DNA from: Ryuthela nishihirai
Lineage: Eukaryota; Arthropoda; Arachnida; Araneae; Heptathelidae
Length of the DNA: 64,000 nt
Assembly (NCBI GenBank): GCA_038380435.1
Contig: JAWZYU010000013.1
Location: forward strand, 10,367,901 to 10,431,900
Direction: 5' to 3'
The translations under genes and the position numbers were made by a program. Below are positions 36,160-46,130 of the stretch, piece after piece; position 1 is the first letter of the stretch, and each line of letters begins with the position of its first letter. The notes under the pieces are model-generated. The model ran no database searches. It was not told the DNA's origin and saw nothing but the letters and a program-made list of their open reading frames with translations.

Positions 36160-36460
36160 GGAGGTTGGGTAGTTGTACCTCTGAGCTGTACTATTTTTAC
36201 ACACAATGGGCTATATGGCCAAGTGAGAAGGACTCCCATGGGTTCAGAGCAAGTTGGGGTAAGGGGACCCACTGGGCAGCTGTTAGGAGAGATGGGAACG
36301 CTCTTTAGCCTCTTCTGAAACGCACAGTGTACGGCTTTCCTGCATACAGAGTTAGGTCCTATTCAGTGGCGTTTCCAATCCCACCAGTGTTTCCTTTCTG
36401 ACGAGGGCAGGCTGAGGGTTTAATGGAGATAAATCTCAACGCTGGCAAAAGTGGGAATGG
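36160..36460 (-). mobile_element. SINE-A, older copy lacking most of the head
   Basis: The body runs from GGGTAGTTGTACCTCTGAGC to GATAAATCTCAACGCTGGC on the plus strand, with a deletion in the middle. The sequence then departs from the family before the tRNA-like boxes. Confidence 0.65.
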
Positions 36461-37216
36461 AGGAGAATGTCTCTCTATTAATCAGAGAACCAAAATGGCG
36501 CCAATGATCCCAACCATTTTGTTCAGCTCATGTATAATACCCAATGCTCAGGTAATCCCCTTAATATCCCACCGCGTTGTTACGAAAGGGCCTAGATTGA
36601 TCGAGTCGGCAATATTGCAACTGCATTCGGCTATTCCCATCACCTTCTATTGTGCAATTAGCATTAACGTTGGCAGAACGTGAACATTGTTCAAGCATTC
36701 GTCTCTGCATTGTCGAGCGAAATGTTGTTGTAGATCATATTGTTACTGCTGTTGACGGAGTTTATAATCTAGCTTTTGGTGTTAAAGGTGATCTAAATCA
36801 CTAAAATATCCCTCCTCGAATTTCGAGTTTTCATTAATTTCGATTTTTCCACCTCCTCCTGGAATTTCGTGTTATCGTGGCTCGTGCACTCCATTTTTCT
36901 CCACTGCTGTTGATATTGTTTCGCAATGTAGATCTGCGCTTAAATGAAAAGAAGACTGTCTTCTTTTTGAAAAAATTTTTTCGAATGATTAGATCACAAA
37001 TCCTCAGCTTTCATATAATGCGTCAACAACAAATCCATGATTAAGTTGGACGCCCATCAATTTAGGCACCTATAAATCCTCACTTCAACTAATGCGTAGA
37101 ATGTCATATTTAGCACCATTTAGAAAAATTTCAAACCATCAAATAAACTCAGTCAGATTCATGGTCACTCTATATGAAAATATAAACGGACCAAAGGAAA
37201 CAATGGCAAAGTATCT
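36461..37216. other. Unique AT-rich DNA; nothing recognised
   Basis: One 86-codon frame at 36423-36683 overlaps the SINE edge and has no motif. Confidence 0.45.
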
Positions 37217-37220
37217 TTAA

Positions 37221-37662
37221 CACGTTGACTGCCGTATAAATCATATATGATTCACACTTAATTTTCTCCTGGGGCCGCGTGAATCATCCGTGCTTCACAT
37301 ACAAATTTGTAGTTCAGGGTTTAGTAATCGATCTTGCATGCGCGAAAGACAAAAATGCGTTGCACGGTGGCGTACTCTGCAGGAAGGAGTCTAGATTGGG
37401 ACATGTGAATGTCACAATCTAGACTCCTTTCTGCAGACGCATGACTTCTGTGTGACGCATGACCTATAGATCAAAAAAGCGTGCTCAGGGCGCGTGAAGC
37501 ACACGTGATTCACACTTTCAAAGTCTGTTTTTAAGCAACAAATTTATAAAAATTATATAAACTTATATTGTATAGCAATTTAAGACCAATTTTAGTTGAT
37601 TTAACAAAAAAAAGACGTGGCCCCAGGACTCTAAAAATTTTAACATTGCGGCAGTCAAAGGG
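37221..37662. mobile_element. piggyBac-like MITE with TTAA duplication
   Basis: TTAA at 37217-37220 and 37663-37666 flank inverted ends CACGTTGACTGCCG and CGGCAGTCAAAGGG, the CCCTTTGACTGCC-type terminus of piggyBac relatives. Further in, GGGGCCGCGTGAATCATCCG and its imperfect complement (GCACACGTGATTCAC, GTGGCCCC) form a subterminal inverted repeat, and the centre holds a 23-bp-arm palindrome. The 442-bp element has no reading frame and would need a transposase in trans. Confidence 0.85.
37376..37437. repeat. Central palindrome of the piggyBac-like MITE
   Basis: Arms of 23 bp (37376-37398 and 37415-37437) with one mismatch around a 16-base loop. The arms include GGAGTCTAGATTG. Because it lies inside a larger inverted structure, the whole element can fold into nested stems. 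Confidence 0.88.
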
Positions 37663-37858
37663 TTAAAGCTATACTCTAATACTAGCAGCAAATGAATATA
37701 ATTCTCTATAAAATAAAAAAAAATTATTAACTGAAAACTTCTTCGCAGTATCAGTTTAACAGAAAACTGTCTTATTATTAAATTATTTCGTCTTATTCGA
37801 ACTTAAAAAAACAGCAATAGGAATAAATTGCTTCTCATTGAACAATATTGTTAAGGAA

Positions 37859-37888
37859 TGGCTGCTTGAGGATGATGATGATGATGAG
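37859..37888 (+). mobile_element. RTE 3'-tail remnant
   Basis: GGCTGCTTGAGGATGATGATG matches the last bases of the RTE element and the start of its (GAT)n tail. Nothing of the coding region remains, so this would be an extremely 5'-truncated insertion or deletion remnant. It directly precedes the minisatellite. Confidence 0.55.
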
Positions 37889-37896
37889 TTGTTGGT

Positions 37897-40420
37897 ATAT
37901 TTCATACTGATATTTCATATGTAGGTGTCTTTTTAATTTATTTCATACTGATATTTTATATGTAGGTGTCTTTTTAATTTATTTCATAGATATTTTATAT
38001 GTAGGTGTCTTTTTATTTCATACTGATATTTCATATGTAGGTGTCTTTTTAATTTATTTCATACTGATATTTTATATGTAGGTGTCTTTTTATTTCATAC
38101 TGATATTTCATATGTAGGTGTCTTTTTAATTTATTTCATACTGATATTTTATATGTAGGTGTCTTTTTATTTCATACTGATATTTCATATGTAGGTGTCT
38201 TTTTAATTTATTTCATACTGATATTTCATATGTAGGTGTCTTTTTAATTTATTTCATACTGATATTTTATATGTAGGTGTCTTTTTAATTTATTTCATAC
38301 TGATATTTTATATGTAGGTGTCTTTTTATTTCATACTGATATTTCATATGTAGGTGTCTTTTTAATTTATTTCATACTGATATTTTATATGTAGGTGTCT
38401 TTTTATTTCATACTGGTATTTCATATGTAGGTGTCTTTTTAATTTATTTCATACTGATATTTCATACGTAGGTGTCTTTTTAATTTATTTCATACTGATA
38501 TTTCATACGTAAGTGCCTTTTTTAATTTATTTCATACTGATATTTCATACGTAGGTGCCTTTTTTAATTTATTTCATACTGATATTTTATACGTAGGTGT
38601 CTTTTTTAAATTTATTTCATACTGATATTTCATACGTAGGTGCCTTTTTTAATTTATTTCATACTGATATTTCATACGTAGGTACCTTTTTAATTTATTT
38701 CATACTGATATTTCATACTTAGGTGCCTTTTTAATTTATTTCATACTGATATTTCATACGTAGGTGCCTTTTTAATTTATTTCATACTGATATTTCATAC
38801 GTAGGTGCCTTTTTAATTTATTTCATACTGATATTTCATACGTAGGTGCCTTTTTAATTTATTTCACACTGACATTTCATACATAGGTACCTTTTTAATT
38901 TATTTCATACTGACATTTCATACGTAGGTGTCTTTTTAATTTATTTCATACTGATATTTTATATGTAGGTGTCTTTTTATTTCATACTGATATTTCATAT
39001 GTAGGTGTCTTTTTAATTTATTTCATACTGATATTTTATATGTAGGTGTCTTTTTATTTCATACTGATATTTCATATGTAGGTGTCTTTTTAATTTATTT
39101 CATACTGATATTTTATATGTAGGTGTCTTTTTATTTCATACTGATATTTCATATGTAGGTGTCTTTTTAATTTATTTCATACTGATATTTCATACGTAGG
39201 TGCCTTTTTAATTTATTTCATACTGATATTTCATACGTAGGTGCCTTTTTTAATTTATTTCATACTGATATTTCATACGTAGGTGTCTTTTTTTAATTTA
39301 TTTCATACTGATATTTCATACGTAGGTGCCTTTTTTTAATTTATTTCATACTGATATTTCATACGTAGGTACCTTTTTAATTTATTTCATACTGATATTT
39401 CATACGTAGGTGCCTTTTTAATTTATTTCATACTGATATTTCATACGTAGGTGCCTTTTTAATTTATTTCATACTGACATTTCATACGTAGGTGCCTTTT
39501 TAATTTATTTGATACTGACATTTCATACATAGGTACCTTTTTAATTTATTTCATACTGACATTTCATACGTAGGTGTCTTTTTTAATTTATTTCATACTG
39601 ATATTTCATACGTAGGTGCCTTTTTAATTTATTTCATACTGATATTTCATACGTAGGTACCTTTTTAATTTATTTCATACTGATATTTCATACGTAGGTG
39701 TCTTTTTTAATTTATTTCATACTGATATTTCATACGTAGGTGCCTTTTTAATTTATTTCATACTGATATTTCATACGTAGGTACCTTTTTAATTTATTTC
39801 ATACTGATATTTCATACGTAGGTGCCTCTTTAGTTTATTTCATACTGATATTTCATATGTAGGTGCCTTTTTAATTTATTTCATACTGATATTTCATACA
39901 TAGGTGCCTTTTTAATTTATTTCATACTGATATTTCATATGTAGGTGCCTTTTTAATTTATTTCATACTGATATTTCATACGTAGGTGCCTTTTTAATTT
40001 ATTTCATACTGATATTTCATACGTAGGTACCTTTTTAATTTATTTCATACTGATATTTCATACGTAGGTGTCTTTTTTAATTTATTTCATACTGATATTT
40101 CATACGTAGGTGCCTTTTTAATTTATTTCATACTGATATTTCATACGTAGGTACCTTTTTAATTTATTTCATACTGATATTTCATACGTAGGTGCCTCTT
40201 TAGTTTATTTCATACTGATATTTCATATGTAGGTGCCTTTTTAATTTATTTCATACTGATATTTCATACATAGGTGCCTTTTTAATTTATTTCATACTGA
40301 TATTTCATATGTAGGTGCCTTTTTAATTTATTTCATACTGATATTTCATACGTAGGTGCCTTTTTAATTTATTTCATACTGATATTTCATATGTAGGTGC
40401 CTTTTTAATTTATTTCATAT
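37897..40420. repeat. 41-bp minisatellite/satellite array, about 60 units
   Basis: The unit is GGTGCCTTTTTAATTTATTT followed by CATACTGATATTTCATACGTA (41 bp). A 36-bp variant lacks AATTT. In 37.9-38.45 kb and 38.93-39.17 kb, 41- and 36-bp units alternate as 77-bp dimers with GGTGTC and ATGTA; elsewhere the units carry GGTGCC or GGTACC and ACGTA. The marker GGTGCCTCTT recurs at 39821 and 40191 (370 bp, nine units) and ACATAGGTAC at 38881 and 39528 (647 bp). No reading frame crosses the array. Confidence 0.95.
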
Positions 40421-41936
40421 GCTTTCCTCTAACTGCCTATAATTTGTGATCCACATCAACGGTGTAATTTCAACGCAAAAAAATTAACTTTTTTCTAATT
40501 CTTCTTACTTTTGGCTTTTCCCTCCCGAAACACAAAAGATCTTGCGACCGAAAACTGTTACCACCATTGCCTTTTGTGTAAGAGTAATAAGCTCACTCTA
40601 CCTCCAAAATAGAAAAAAATCTTCAACAACGGAGGAAAAATTTATTGGAAAGGACAGAGATCAAATAAACTAGATGAGTTATATCGAGACAAGTATTAAA
40701 AGAAAATTGTGATGTAAAATTCTCCATTTGGCATCTGTGAGTCATTGCGGGATGTTATTAGAATGAAAGTGGGTCATTCGTCGCCATCTTGAAGCAGAAG
40801 TGTGGAATACTGGATGAGAAAGGAGCTCATAAATCCCCTTCTCACAATGCGATGACCATCCTTTCTTGTTTTGGGATTCTTCTAAATTGACGAGACTATT
40901 TGGTCTTCTCGTCCCAGGGTTCCCCTCCTCCGCATCAAGAGCAACAGATTCCTTTATTTATACACTGCAGACAGCCATCTTTTCCCTCTCTCTGTCTCCG
41001 TTATCCTCCTCGGGGTGCAATGAAACAACTAATCCTTGCACGAGTCAGATTTTCGCTTTCTGCTCACACCCCCGCATAAATTATGAAACAGACTTTTCCG
41101 CGAAACAGAATTGCTCGTAATGTTCCATCTGCTTCTGGTACCGCCACTAGCAAATAAAACATCACGATACCCTTGAGTCCGTCGAATTCTGACTCTGCTC
41201 CACCCCCCTCCGCAAGCGGCAGAAAGGAATGAGATTCGTGTAACAGTCGTACCTACCTTCCCTCTCTCTCTCACCACGCGCTCCCTCCTCACGCCGCGTC
41301 TCCAGGTACAGCCGCCAACACAGGGGATATCTTAATTAGGACTCAGCAGAGGGAGATGATGGTGCACGCGTATGATCAAGTCATTATGGTGATTATATTT
41401 TGGATCTGTGGATCAATCTCTGTTTTCTTCTTACGTCCCCTTCCCCACTTCTCTCTTGTCTCCTCCCGCGAGAGGAGGATGTTAGGCTTTTGTTTTGCGC
41501 TGCCACTTTTGCGAAAGGATAAACAGACGACGATAATCTCTCATCGGAGAGAAGTCTTCGAATCCGTTAAGCGTCTCATTTCTGCTGCAGTGTGTTATCG
41601 CCAACAACGAAGGGACGGACCGGTCATTTCAGAGTTAACGAAGCCTCTGTCTCATCTGTAACAACAACGTTAAAATGTTTCGTGAAGCGTCTGTTCAGGG
41701 CCAGAAGGTGAGCAGCGGTTTTATTTTAATCCGAATTCGAATGGCCTCTGTTAACCCCAAGGTACATTGCGCAGATGTCACAACATTCCTTCTAACTACA
41801 TCAAGCGTGTCAATATCAATGATGTATTCATTACCGAAGCCTCCACATCCAGTAGGGGAGGGGAATGGGACATTACAGACACCTGCGACTTGATATATCA
41901 TCTCCAGAAGAAGTGACTTATGAATGTGCGCGATAC
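40421..41936. other. Unique DNA with a GC-richer core; no gene recognised
   Basis: 40540-41660 has mixed composition with frames up to 101 codons on either strand; none shows a domain, and none is clearly preferred over its complement. Candidate regulatory DNA at most. Confidence 0.4.
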
Positions 41937-41949
41937 CTTTCACGAACGA

Positions 41950-42330
41950 GTTGGGTTGGGTTGTTTTACCTTTGAGCGGCACTTTTTTGCACACCATGGG
42001 CTAAATGGCCAGGTGTACATGGACCCCGAAGGCTCAGAGAAGGTTGGGGAAGGGGACCCACTGGAACAGCTGTTGGGAGACAGATGGTAGCCTCCCGTCA
42101 AGGCCATCCAGCGTGTTCTTTAACGTGCACAAGGTATGGCTCTCCCGCACACGGGACCACGGCTTAACGTCCCATCCGACGGATGGCGGCCTTTCCAAGC
42201 CCATCGGTGTCCCCTACTGACCGTGGGCAGGACGGGGAATTTTTGCGGAGATAAATCTCAACGCTGACCCAGCTGGGACTCGAACCTGGGAACTACAGAT
42301 TACGAGCCTGGCGCGCTACCGACTGAGCCA
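41950..42330 (-). mobile_element. SINE-A, full length, 13-bp target-site duplication
   Basis: Flanks CTTTCACGAACGA (41937-41949) and CTTTCAGGAACGA (42331-42343) differ at one base. The minus-strand transcript would start directly at TGGCTCAGTCGG, so the family appears to lack the first seven or so bases of a normal tRNA. The 3' end is AACAACCCAACCCAACT. Very similar to the copy at 27353-27743. Confidence 0.92.
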
Positions 42331-42343
42331 CTTTCAGGAACGA

Positions 42344-42821
42344 AGTAACCTTTCTGATGACATATGATTAATCCGATTTCACTGGTGACGTCGATCTCTT
42401 AGTTCGAAATCACGGTTGCTCCACAATTTTGCCATTGGAATTTTGGTGCTACTGTCAATATTTCCTAAGTTAATCTTGCTAAGTTCCCCACATCGCCCCT
42501 AGAGGAGCTGTAAACCGTGCCTACTGAGAAAAGCACTCCAACTTTCTATACGCATCCGTCGTTTCTGCATGTGTGTTACCCGCTTGGTCCCAAGTTATCG
42601 CCTAGAAGAAAGGTTTTGCACGCCCTCCAGTAAAGAATTTTTACCTGTCTGCCCCCCCCCCGCCTCCGTGCGTATAAAGAACTAGAGGCATCATATTTTG
42701 CATAAACTTTCCATTCCCTCAGGGGAAGATTAATAGGCCAAGGATCTCAGACTCAAATCTTATAAGAGCCAAATCATTTATTTCTCAACATATGGCAGGT
42801 TATATTTCGTTTTATGCAATA
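42344..42821. other. Unique DNA; nothing recognised
   Basis: C-tract at 42651-42660. No frame or repeat of note. Confidence 0.5.
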
Positions 42822-42823
42822 TA

Positions 42824-43432
42824 CAGGGTGATTCAAAACTTATCGTTCAAATTTCGTGGGGAGGTAGGGAATACGTCAGGAAACCGATTTCACATAGGAA
42901 AGTATGTCCGCAAATGTACGCATGCGTATGTAGAGGGCGCTGTGTGTACCCAAACAGTGTACAGCTCGCCCGACCACTCCCGCTGTCATCAGCGATAGCT
43001 TGGCCACCCAGGTCACCTGATTTATCGCCCATGGATTTCTTTTTGTGGGGGGCCATGAAATACCATGTGTACGAGACCCCCGTCGACAGTGAAATGGACC
43101 TTGTTGCACGAATAGTGGCCGCCGCAGGCATTGTCCGTGATATGCCAGGCGTTTTTGAAAATGTTCGGCGGTCAATGCAACGGCGCTGTGAATCCTGTGT
43201 CCGTGTAAATGGTCGCAATTTTGAGCACCTACTGTGAACCTGTACTTTACCTTGTTGGAATAAAAGTCACATTCGTTACCACTTAACTGTACTGTTTCCT
43301 TGTGTTCACTTTACTTGTCCATTTTGTTCATGTAGATGACGTTTGCGGACATACTTTCCTATGTGAAATCGGTTTCCTGACGTATTCCCTACCTCCCCAC
43401 GAAATTTGAACGATAAGTTTTGAATCACCCTG
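42824..43432 (+). mobile_element. mariner-type deletion derivative with perfect 91-bp inverted ends
   Basis: Ends 42824-42914 and 43342-43432 are exact reverse complements over 91 bp, starting CAGGGTG, and are flanked by TA at 42822-42823 and 43433-43434. The 609-bp element keeps only the 3' part of a transposase gene between the ends. Its TIR shares CAGGGTG, TCAAAA and GGGGAGGTAG with the right end of the element at 13920-15350. Perfect long ends suggest recent transposition, which needs a source of transposase elsewhere. Confidence 0.93.
42990..43237 (+). pseudogene. C-terminal remnant of mariner-family transposase
   Basis: The frame from about 42990 encodes AWPPRSPDLSPMDFFLWGAM, the third catalytic block, then ETPVDSEMDLVARIV and a C-terminal tail ending at 43237. 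It aligns with SPYLTSVDFFLWG and ESPVESDMDLVARLV of the transposase at 13926-15191. The DNA-binding part and first two catalytic blocks have been deleted. The deletion joins near CAGTGTACAGCTCGCCCG. Confidence 0.85.
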
Positions 43433-43492
43433 TATAAACAAAGCATAATTTCTTATATTGTTTGAATATTTCAATGTTAAGTACTTTTAATA

Positions 43493-43707
43493 AAAAAAAA
43501 TAAAATAAATAAATACACCCTCAAGCAACTGCTTGCCACAGAGGTCTGACAGGAGCCTGTCAGTTTATATGCCATAATAGAAGGTCTGAGAGGATGGCAG
43601 GCCCTCAGCAGAAAAACGACACAAACAGCCATGCCTTATCCGGGGCTCGAAGCCAGGTCCCTTAGATCAGTAGCCAAGCGCGCTAACTACTCGGCCATGG
43701 GACGGCG
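43493..43707 (-). mobile_element. SINE-B, full length, 12-bp target-site duplication
   Basis: Identical flanks GTACTTTTAATA at 43481-43492 and 43708-43719. The minus strand begins CGCCGTCCCATGGCCGAG; the A box TGGCCGAGTAG and the B box region resemble a Leu/Ser-type tRNA. The body has GACAGGCTCCTGTCAGACCT, itself a short palindrome, and the tail is TATTTATTTATTTTATTTTT. It has no coding capacity. Confidence 0.9.
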
Positions 43708-43719
43708 GTACTTTTAATA

Positions 43720-45729
43720 CCGAACCATAAATTTAGATTTCATTCATAGTGGCTTCCTCTTCTGCTGAATGCGACCACATTCGCCATACTCGAATCAGAT
43801 TCTCGCAATCCAGCCTAGGCTAGCAGTTTTTTTTTTTTTTCGGATTTTATGGTGCTCAGCAACTTAAGCTCTAAACGAGGTGAAATCAAAAACATAAGAG
43901 AACAGAATCCATAACCAAAGTTAAAGTTAAACAACGAAAGTCAAAACAAATGTATAGAGGCAACAGGTATAACAAACGGTAGATATAACAAATAGCAAAA
44001 CAAAGAAGAACCGGTGTAAAGAACTCGTGTGAATAAATCATTAATAAATGTCAAATATAAAAGCAAACAATGGGTATAAAGATCCAGTAAAATGCAATAA
44101 CAAGACAAACACAAAACAGGTAAGACATTAAATACGATTAAAATAACCATATACAGTATTTTAAAAATTCAAAAACTGTTGCTAGAGAGCAATTATCATA
44201 TAAGAGATGTCCAAGTGTAAGATGGAGACAGAAAGTGATAAGAACTTAAATAAAGAGGTCGTTTACAATGAAAAACTGAACAATCGATTAGAATAGGATG
44301 AATAGTTAAAATGATATCACAGAACTTCGTACATAGATTTGTCGTCAGCCCGAAGAAAAAAAGGAGTTAAAAATCTGTGACCTAGGAGGGTTGGAGCACT
44401 TGCTTGCTCTCACAAATTATTTAAATTCATTTAAGGGCTTCTCTTGCCCATAGCTGAGAGTCGTAAGGACTAAAATTGATTTTTGTTTCAATTATGTACT
44501 AACCTAAACGATTACAGCAAATGCCATTACTATGCTTATTGATTGATAGGAAAGATATGATCGTTTCGTACATTTTCTTATCCTGTCACCCTTGGCAATC
44601 TGACATCCCGGCAGCAGGGGATGGATCGATGGATGAAGAGCATCGCTCCTAAGCTGGCAACATTGTCAACGTCCAATGTCTATCTATGGCGACACTTACA
44701 GGAGGAGCATTTAAACATCTGAGGAAACTGCCTGACTTTCGAGACTTCAGTGACAGGCTATACATTCAAGCTGTAAAAAATCGACAGTCGAACCGATGAA
44801 TCGTAGATCAACCAGACAAGATTCTTAGGACGAAGCATAGACAATTGAGCATCGAAGACAATTGAGCATCGAAGACAACTGAGCATCGAAGACCCTAGAG
44901 TGAGAAGAAGTGTTCGAGTCTTGTGAGTTCTTTCTCCCTCCCCTCCCCACCTCTCACTGGTCCGGTCAGTTGCAGTCTCGTAGATTAGGGGCAATGGCGG
45001 TCTCCCAAATCTATGCATAAGCCCATGTGACTCTAGAATTCCGGGGTCTGGTTTCCCACTGAGTTTTACGCTTTTACAGCACTCAGAAATATCTGTAGCA
45101 CAAAATGGAGAGATTCGTGTCTGTCCTCCCGTCCACTTGTTAGGGACGTTTCTGCAGATGCAGCTTTATGGGGGACCTTGTGCACTGTGAACATCTCTTA
45201 TATAGTGGCGGGTTCCGTTAAAGTACTAATGTGTCGCGAGCTTTAGAGCTTATTTTATTACGCCTCTGGAAACAGGCAATATGGCCATATGCTCCACACT
45301 TGCGGCATCTCCCGCTTCCTCTCGGAGAAAGGGAAACTTTTCCGTTCCCAGTCTTTCCCTCCTTAGGAATGAGAAAGAAGATCTGCCAAGGTCGCACAGA
45401 GCACTAATGAGTTACGTCTTAATTGTTTAGTTGCACTGTCTGGCATATTTTCAGGTCAAGTAGCTATTGAAATATCAATATATAACAGCAATCTTATTGA
45501 CGAGCCGTAGAGTTTAATAGTGTATTTTATACAGAAAACAATCTTAATATTACATAAAATCATTATTATTAACCATGTGATTATTTGAGTGATTTATGAT
45601 CATATACCTTACTTTTCGGTATCAGACAAGGGGATGCTTTACATTAAATTCCTGAAATTATGTTCAAAACACTTTTGTTTCCCATTGGTATTTTGGTCTA
45701 TTTTTCAAGAGAAAATTTAGCCACTGAAT
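43720..45729. other. Unique AT-rich DNA; short tandem repeat inside
   Basis: 43850-44350 is adenine-rich on the plus strand with no frame. A 17-bp unit (AGACAATTGAGCATCGA) is repeated three times at 44839-44889. Frames at 43941-44150 and 44758-45018 (minus) lack motifs. Confidence 0.45.
44839..44889. repeat. Three tandem 17-bp units
   Basis: AGACAATTGAGCATCGA occurs three times, the third with one substitution (T to C). Confidence 0.85.
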
Positions 45730-46130
45730 TGACGTCATGTCTGTCACGGTGGGAGATCTCCAAGCATCAATTCAAGTGACGTCATGGCTGTCACGGTGGG
45801 GGATCTCCAAGCATCAGTTCAAAGTCACTGTGAATTAACTGTGGATATCTACACCCATCAGTTTCAAAGTGATGTCACGGAGGGGATATTCACACATCAG
45901 TTCAAAGTGATGATGGATATTTGCACCCACCAGTTTCAAAGTTTTGTCACAGCGGGGATCTCCACCCATCAGTTCAAATTCACTGTGGCTATCTCCACCC
46001 ATCAGTTCAAATTCACTGTGGATATCTCCACCCATCAGTTTCAAAGTGATGTCACGGCGGGGATCTCCACCCATCAGTTCAAGTGATGGTGGATATTTAC
46101 ACCCATCAGTTTGAAAGTGATGTCGCTGTG
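45730..46130. repeat. Minisatellite of 47-, 33- and 39-bp units
   Basis: Two 47-bp units start TGACGTCATG (45730 and 45777). About eight further units of 33 or 39 bp follow, built on ATCTCCACCCATCAGTTCAA; the longer form has TTTCAAAGTGATGTCACGG. Because 33 and 39 are multiples of three, a 100-codon frame (45784-46086, with repeated STHQF) stays open, as does one on the other strand. I treat these as repeat by-products. Confidence 0.85.

Noticed and set aside
37897..40420. CRISPR-like appearance of evenly spaced repeats
   Set aside because: There are no unique spacers: the unit itself is tandem, and the genome is eukaryotic. It is a minisatellite.
45784..46086. 100-residue repeat protein (STHQF repeats)
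   Set aside because: It is better explained by the 33/39-bp minisatellite; the opposite strand is open too.
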